Assembly: GCA_947561585.1 (NCBI GenBank)
Contig: CANNZV010001456.1
Coordinates: forward strand, 186,001 to 250,000
Source of the DNA: Caprella mutica
Taxonomy: Eukaryota > Arthropoda > Malacostraca > Amphipoda > Caprellidae
Reading direction: 5' to 3'
DNA length: 64,000 nucleotides
Shown: in pieces, positions 58,601 through 64,000 of the stretch
How the letters are laid out: the number at the start of each line of letters is the position of its first letter
Position numbering within the stretch: position 1 is the first letter of the stretch
Notes under the pieces: model-generated
What the model was told of the DNA's origin: nothing
Seen by the model: only the letters and a program-made list of their open reading frames with translations
Databases searched by the model: none
Program-made: the position numbers and the translations under genes

Positions 58601-61600
58601 ACTGTGATATTCTACTGCGTAGAGTTTCTGCGGGTCACATCGTCTACTCAGGCACACAGAGGGCCTTCGTGTCCATCACTCAAGAGGGGGCGGTGCCCTT
58701 CTCTGCCGAGGAATTCAGTGACGTTAATGAATTGAGAGCTCTTGCTGAGTTGATTGGTGAGAGTCTAATTGTATTTCTAACCTTTAACTCAGCCAATAAT
58801 AGTATAGTGCAATATTCTGTCATTCACAGTCCTCGGATAGTAAGTTATCCATTTATGCCCAAAATTAATTTGAACGTGAAAGAACGAGAATTTTTATGAT
58901 AATCTTGTAATATATAGGTAAAGAAGCATAATTTATCAATAGAAAAGCAAAAAGGTACACATTTGCTCTAATAGGTGAAAGAGTTTAACCTTTTAACCTT
59001 TGGATATTTCCAACTGACCTACCATCACCTATGTCCACGTCCCACTTTTCTAGTCCTGTGATTGTCCGAAAACTGCACCGTTTACTTTACCTTAAGTTTT
59101 AGCAATTTTCATGTTCTCAGGCCCGTACGGCATGAGAGCCATCAACGAGAACCTGATGTGGCACATAGTGAACCAGGTGACAGAGCTGAAGAAGCTGGTG
59201 GTTATCAACAGGGATGTGCTGCTCTCCATGAGAACAAACTTTGATAAACCAGAGCAAATGAAGGAACTCTTCAAGAAACTCCAACGTGAGTAAAGAAATG
59301 ATCTTTTCTCTCCTCCAATAACCTCATAAATATCATTCCACATCTTTCAATAGAATCTGTAGAAAGTTGCCTTTCCCCATCTGTTCTATTTAGACCCCTC
59401 CCCATCCGTTCTATTTAGACCCCTCCCCATCTGTTCTATTTAGTCCCCTCCCCATCCGTTCTATTTAGACCCCTCCCCATCCGTTCTATTTAGACCCCTC
59501 CCCATCTAATCTATTTAGACCCCTTCCCTTTTTACAGATAATAGTATTTTCTCATCCGTTCTATCTAAACGCCTCCTCATTTCACTGATGTTGACATTGT
59601 ATTTCCATTTGTTCTGAATTCTGTTTAATTTTTTTTCTTTTGAATGATTGAATGAATTTATCTATTAATATGATAGTACATGTCAATTTGTTTCATAAGT
59701 AAAGATTTAAACAATTTTTTTGTATAGCTACTTAGTAGCTATAGCTATAGGCAAAAAAGAATGTGACCGGAAGCAAATGACCAGATATCAAGTGGCGGAG
59801 ATCAATTGAATAGCCACAGTTCTATCTAAACTCCTCCCCCTTTTCAGATGTTGACAGTGTCTTTCATCTAAGCTCCTCCCTCTTTTCTGATGTTGGCAGC
59901 GTCTTTCATCTAAGCTCCTCCCTCTTTTCTGATGTTGATCTATCTAAGCTCCTCCCTCTTTTCTGATGTTGATCTATCTAAGCTCCTCCCTCTTTTCTGA
60001 TGTTGATCTGTCTAAGCTCCTCCCTCTTTTCTGATGTTGATCTATCTAAGCTCCTCCCTCTTTTCTGATTTTAATCTAAGTTTCTCCCCTTTTTCAGATG
60101 TTGATCTATCCAAGCTCCTCCCTCTTTTCTGATGTTAATCTATCTAAACTCCTCCCTTTTTCAGATGTTGATCTATCTAAACTTCTCCCCCATTTCAGAT
60201 GTTGACAGTGTGCTCACCCGCATGCAGATCATAGGCGTGATCCTCTGCTTCAGGGCGTTAACGAGGCGTGCCCTGAATGATGTGCTCGAGTCACGCATTC
60301 CCTTCCTGCTCTCCTCCATCGCTGACTTCAGACACCATGTCACCAACGGGGACAATATGGTAAAAAAAAATTATTTGAAAATTGGTGTAAATCAAAACAT
60401 TAGGTTGTGATGAACACAAAATGTAAAATTAACTAAAAGCTACGAAGAAATAAGCTTATTGGGAATTTAACCCTTCATTTTCATCGTATGTGACTAACTC
60501 ACTAACAAACATGTATTGCAATATTGCTGTGTTCAAGTAACTTCATTTCATTTTTGTATATTTTTAAATCTATAAATGTTGTATATACATTTTTTATTTT
60601 GCTTTCATCAAACTTGAATTAATTTTATAAATTTCTCTAATTATATTTTCATTCATTTAATTTTCCTTTTGGTGAACAAATCATCTTGATTTCTATATAT
60701 AGCTTTGGGTAATTTTTTTTTTTTAAAAACTTAAGTTCAAATAATTAATAAAAGAAATAGAAATTTAAAAAAAAACGATAAATAATAATAACAAAAAATT
60801 AAAAAAAAATATATATATATATAGCTTTAATAATTTCATTAATATTAATTTAGATGATAATTACATTTCCAATGATTATTTTTTATGATTTCCATTGATG
60901 CTAATTTTTTTCCATAACAACTTCTCGTCCTCGTGTCTGAAAATCGATCCAATTGACTATCCACCACAAAGGTTGAAAACATCCGTACACAGGTATTGAC
61001 TGACTGAGTTTGTGAACCTCTCCTCTGAACTCACTTCTAACCCTTGTTTTTGGTGTTCATTGAAACTAAATGAATAACTAGAATAAAAATCTTATTTTGA
61101 ATATATATAACTAAACATAAATAGTTACAACAGTTGGAGGTTGTTTTATAAATTGGTGTTTCAATTAGATTCTGAAAAAGAAGTAGCTACACTTCAGTAT
61201 AAAATTTTCCACGTACAATAGTGATCAAATATCACAAGCAGAAAAGTGTGTAATCTTATAAATATTCATTAATTGTCCATTCCGAATTGATATTTCTAAT
61301 TTTCTCTCCCATTTACACTTCACGCAGTAAAATGTTCAGTCTTTCAGCGTATGTTGAAAAATGGCCAGAACAGAATTAGGTATAAAGATGGTAAAAATTT
61401 ACGGATATTTGTTGTTTAAAATGCACCAGAAGCAGGAGTTAGAAGCAATGTTCAAAAGTGAGGTCAAAGTTACACCTTCCACAGCTGCGGAATGACTTCA
61501 CTGTAGTGTGTACGGCTTGCGTGGCACCTTGTTAGCAAATAGGCGCACTGACTTACGAGTCATCCTGCGCCTATTTTTTACTGGGTATCTAGAGGATTTC

Positions 61601-64000
61601 ACTGTAGGCTCAACTGCTACACTTTTGCACAGAGTTATTTTAAGCTCTTGAACAACTTTCTTTGAACATGTTCTTGACTTGTTATGAACATTTTTAACCT
61701 GTTCAGAACATGTTCTTGACTTGTTTTGAACATGTTCTCAATTTGTTTTGAACATGTTCTTGACTTGTTATGAACATTTTTAACTTGTTCAGAACATGTT
61801 CTTGACTTATTTTGAACATGTTCTAACAAGTTTTAGAATCACTTGCATATTTACTCAGGAAAACATTGCATTTTCATCATATTTACTGGTGCTACATCTG
61901 ATCATAATTTAAAAAATTAGTGAATGAAAATTATGAAATCATCACAGTTTGTTATAATGAATCACTTCATCACAGTTAAATTCGCACTAATTGCTTGCAG
62001 GAACAGCTTTACTTCAGAAATGAACTGGTAGTGGTTTGGAGAGTGGTACTAGGTACTAAAAACACTGGTATTAATTCTGTAACACTGGTATTAATTCTGT
62101 AACACTGGTATTAACTCTGTAACACTGGTATTAACTCTGTAACACTGGTATTAACTCTGTAACACTGGTATTAACTCTGTAACACTGGTATTAACTCTGT
62201 AACACTGGTATTAACTCTGTAACACTGGTGTTAACTCTGTAACACTGGTGTTAACTCTGTAACACTGGTGTTAACTCTGTAACACTGGTGTTAACTCTGT
62301 AACACTGGTGTTAACTCTGTAACACTGGTGTTAACTCTGTAACACTGGTGTTAGCTCTGTAACACTGGTGTTAACTCTGTAACACTGGTGTTAACTCTGT
62401 AACACTGGTGTTAACTCTGTAACACTGGTGTTAACTCTGTAACACTGGTGTTAACTCTGTAACACTGGTGTTAACTCTGTAACACTGGTGTTAACTCTGT
62501 AACACTGGTGTTAGCTCTGTAACACTGGTGTTAACTCTGTAACACTGGTGTTAACTCTGTAACACTGGTGTTAACTCCGTAACACTGGTGTTTACTCTGT
62601 AACACTGGTATTAACTGTGTAACACTGGTGTTTACTCTGTAACACTGGTGTTGTTTCTCTAACACTGGTGTTGTTTCTCTAACACTGGTGTTGTTTCTCT
62701 AACACTGGTGTTAACTGTGTAACACTGGTGTTGTTTCTCTAACACTGGTGTTAACTGTGTAACACTGGTGTTAACTCTGTAACACTGGTGTTAACTCCGT
62801 AACACTGGTGTTTACTCTGTAACACTGGTGTTGTTTCTCTAACACTGGTGTTGTTTCTCTAACACTGGTGTTGTTTCTCTAACACTGGTGTTAACTGTGT
62901 AACACTGGTGTTGTTTCTCTAACACTGGTGTTGTTTCTCTAACACTGGTGTTAACTGTGTAACACTGGTATTAACTGTGTAACACTGGTGTTAACTCTGC
63001 AACACTGGTGTTAACTCTGTCTCTTTCAAATCACTTATAGTGGTGTAACTATTTACTAACATTAGCAGAGTGGTTTGTGGTGTAATCCTATAACTATTTT
63101 GTCTAACTTAACTTACAGTTCTATTTCTGTTTTTATTTTTCTTCATTTCCTCTTGCTCTTGTTTCTCATTTTTTTCCATTATTTTTTTCAAATTTCTTTT
63201 GTTTGCTCTTCATATAGTTTTTTTAATTTTTATTCAGCACTGTATATTAGAAACGAGGGTAACTTGGTGGTGTTAATTATAATCTGTAATTTACTTATTA
63301 ATTAATGAATTAAATATGATTCCAAGGTTTCTCATATACTTCAGTTATTGAAGATATATAATTTATTTGAAGAAGCTTTTTATACGATATGAACCGCTTG
63401 CCTAGATGGCTTACTAGTCGCGCATACATTCACAGCTCGTGTACTGCATTCGGCATGAGCACGGCTAGAGAAATGCATCTATGGCGGAACTACGTATCTC
63501 GTTATTCTCTATACTGTATAATAACCTAACTAAATAGTGCTACTGTTGCCCCTTTGAAAGAATAACATTTTCCCCCAGCTGGTCTCAGAGATGTCATCTG
63601 CGGCAGGTTTTCCCTGCGATGTTGACCCTACACTAGTCAGTGTGCTGCGCTCACAGAAAAATGGTGAGAGAGATGTTAATCATATGTAGGGTGAGTTAAC
63701 GAATTATTGGTCAGTTCCGCATTCTCAGTCATATAAGGAAAAACGAAATAATAATTTTATTTTTACCTGCAGAACGAGTCATGACTAACTCTTTAAACAT
63801 TCCGTTTTCTAAGAGTTAGATTAAAAGAAAATTGATTTGAGGCCTCAACTTGGAGTATAATAAAAAGATGAAAACTCTGTGATGAAAGTAATTAGCTAAC
63901 ACTAATTAATTTTTTTTTTGTGTTTCAGAGTCACCAGAAGAAGAGTTCATCCTAACGTGTCTTCTGATGGTGTTTGTAGCTGTGTCCATACCAAGACTGG
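52645..64000 (+). CDS. NCKAP1: Nck-associated protein 1 (Hem/Kette), 3' end beyond window
   Basis: Thirteen coding exons are visible: 52645-52743, 53248-53358, 53831-53986, 54946-55088, 55532-55693, 56013-56190, 56591-57903, 58136-58363, 58599-58756, 59121-59285, 60199-60359, 63579-63663 and 63929 to the edge. Phases agree at every junction, giving about 1010 residues out of roughly 1130 expected. Landmarks: [211 protein letters not shown]. Family role: scaffold of the WAVE regulatory complex with CYFIP, ABI, BRK1 and WAVE, linking Rac to Arp2/3 actin assembly at the plasma membrane. A lysine-rich loop ([14 protein letters not shown]) corresponds to the basic insert of vertebrate NCKAP1. Intron 10 and intron 11 contain tandem arrays. 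Confidence 0.97.
55265..55352. mobile_element. one-ended copy of the 7814-7956 foldback MITE
   Basis: TGTGACAATATGCTTTTAAA followed by CACAGACGAAATGAAATGGT, as at 7817-7860. The other arm is absent. It lies in NCKAP1 intron 4. Confidence 0.7.
59374..59525. repeat. 25-bp tandem array, six copies, NCKAP1 intron 10
   Basis: Unit TCTATTTAGACCCCTCCCCA followed by TCCGT. It is pyrimidine-rich and resembles the TCTATCTAAACTCCTCCCCC segment that begins each unit of the array at 59820-60198. Confidence 0.9.
59569..60198. repeat. tandem copies of the exon 11 3' splice site, NCKAP1 intron 10
   Basis: The true acceptor ends CTTCTCCCCCATTTCAG|ATGTTGACAGTGTG. Ten upstream units from 59821 share TCTAAGCTCCTCCCTCTTTT(C)(A/T)GATGTTGA, about 31-42 bp each. 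An older copy is at 59569-59600 (CTGATGTTGACATTGT). AG is kept in the copies ending at 59847, 60097 and 60164; most others have TG in its place. Copy one also duplicates exon bases as far as ATGTTGACAGTGT. Confidence 0.9.
61533..61572. other. hairpin-forming inverted repeat in NCKAP1 intron 11
   Basis: AAATAGGCGCA and TGCGCCTATTT pair over 11 bp around an 18-base loop that itself holds ACT...AGT. Function unknown. Confidence 0.6.
61656..61830. repeat. 21-22 bp array of GAACATGTTC palindromes
   Basis: Perfect GAACATGTTC at 61664, 61706, 61728, 61750, 61792 and 61814, spaced 22 or 42 bp, with decayed copies (GAACATTTTTAAC) in the gaps. Spacer CTTGACTTGT. Confidence 0.9.
62061..63020. repeat. 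20-bp tandem array, 48 copies, NCKAP1 intron 11
   Basis: Unit AACACTGGTGTTAACTCTGT, exactly in register for 960 bp. Variant order is structured: eight GGTATTA units first, a homogeneous block to about 62560, then alternating TTGTTTCTCT, TTAACTGTGT, TTTACTCTGT and TTAACTCCGT variants. Confidence 0.97.

Larger units (their letters stand above)
60360..63578. other. NCKAP1 intron 11
   Basis: A 3.2 kb intron. Apart from the hairpin (61533-61572) and two arrays (61656-61830, 62061-63020) it is AT-rich without recognised features. The frame at 63075-63305 is low-complexity Phe/Ser-rich sequence from a T-rich tract. Confidence 0.6.

Noticed and set aside
61500..61580. tRNA gene
   Set aside because: It has a stem but no D-arm or T-arm consensus; I saw no convincing tRNA or rRNA anywhere in the window.
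63400..63490. Possible small RNA gene or conserved element in NCKAP1 intron 11
   Set aside because: Less AT-rich than its surroundings, but no fold or family motif could be recognised by eye.

Overview
The window looks like AT-rich nuclear DNA from an animal, most likely an arthropod. All seven genes are spliced with GT-AG introns and are widely conserved animal genes. Between them lie dense small DNA transposons and tandem arrays. The phylum call rests on gene content and base composition only; I cannot name a species.

Layout: INTS13 (+, 4636-7050); DCAKD (-, 12376-7975, C-terminal membrane anchor); DET1 (-, 20352-14492, eight coding exons); a 10.5 kb repeat-filled gap; NHP2 (+, 30901-33627); TRAPPC12 (-, 39111-35129); CASP (-, 46549-44453, uninterrupted ORF); NCKAP1 (+, 52645 to beyond the window end, 13 coding exons visible). 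Exon boundaries were assigned by hand from splice consensus, reading phase and similarity to known family members; phases agree across every junction. The genes are unrelated housekeeping functions (snRNA processing, CoA metabolism, ubiquitin ligation, H/ACA RNP, vesicle tethering, Golgi structure, actin regulation) and do not form a pathway or operon.

The space between genes is unusually legible. Several hAT-like elements have 8-bp target duplications and sit nested up to three deep (1278-2469 and 19021-19856). Several piggyBac-like short elements are flanked by TTAA. A pogo-like remnant with a psq-type helix-turn-helix fragment sits inside a foldback element whose unoccupied copy lies at about 29.5 kb. 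A degenerate duplicate of the DET1 exon 1/promoter region lies at 27.3-28.4 kb.

The two observations I would check first are: (1) a 74-unit, indel-free 20-bp array at 41501-42990 in which nearly every unit holds an AP-1-type TGASTCA site, with variation mostly at the palindrome centre; (2) NCKAP1 intron 10, where the 3' splice site of the next exon, including the first exon bases, has been tandemly multiplied and most copies have lost the acceptor AG.
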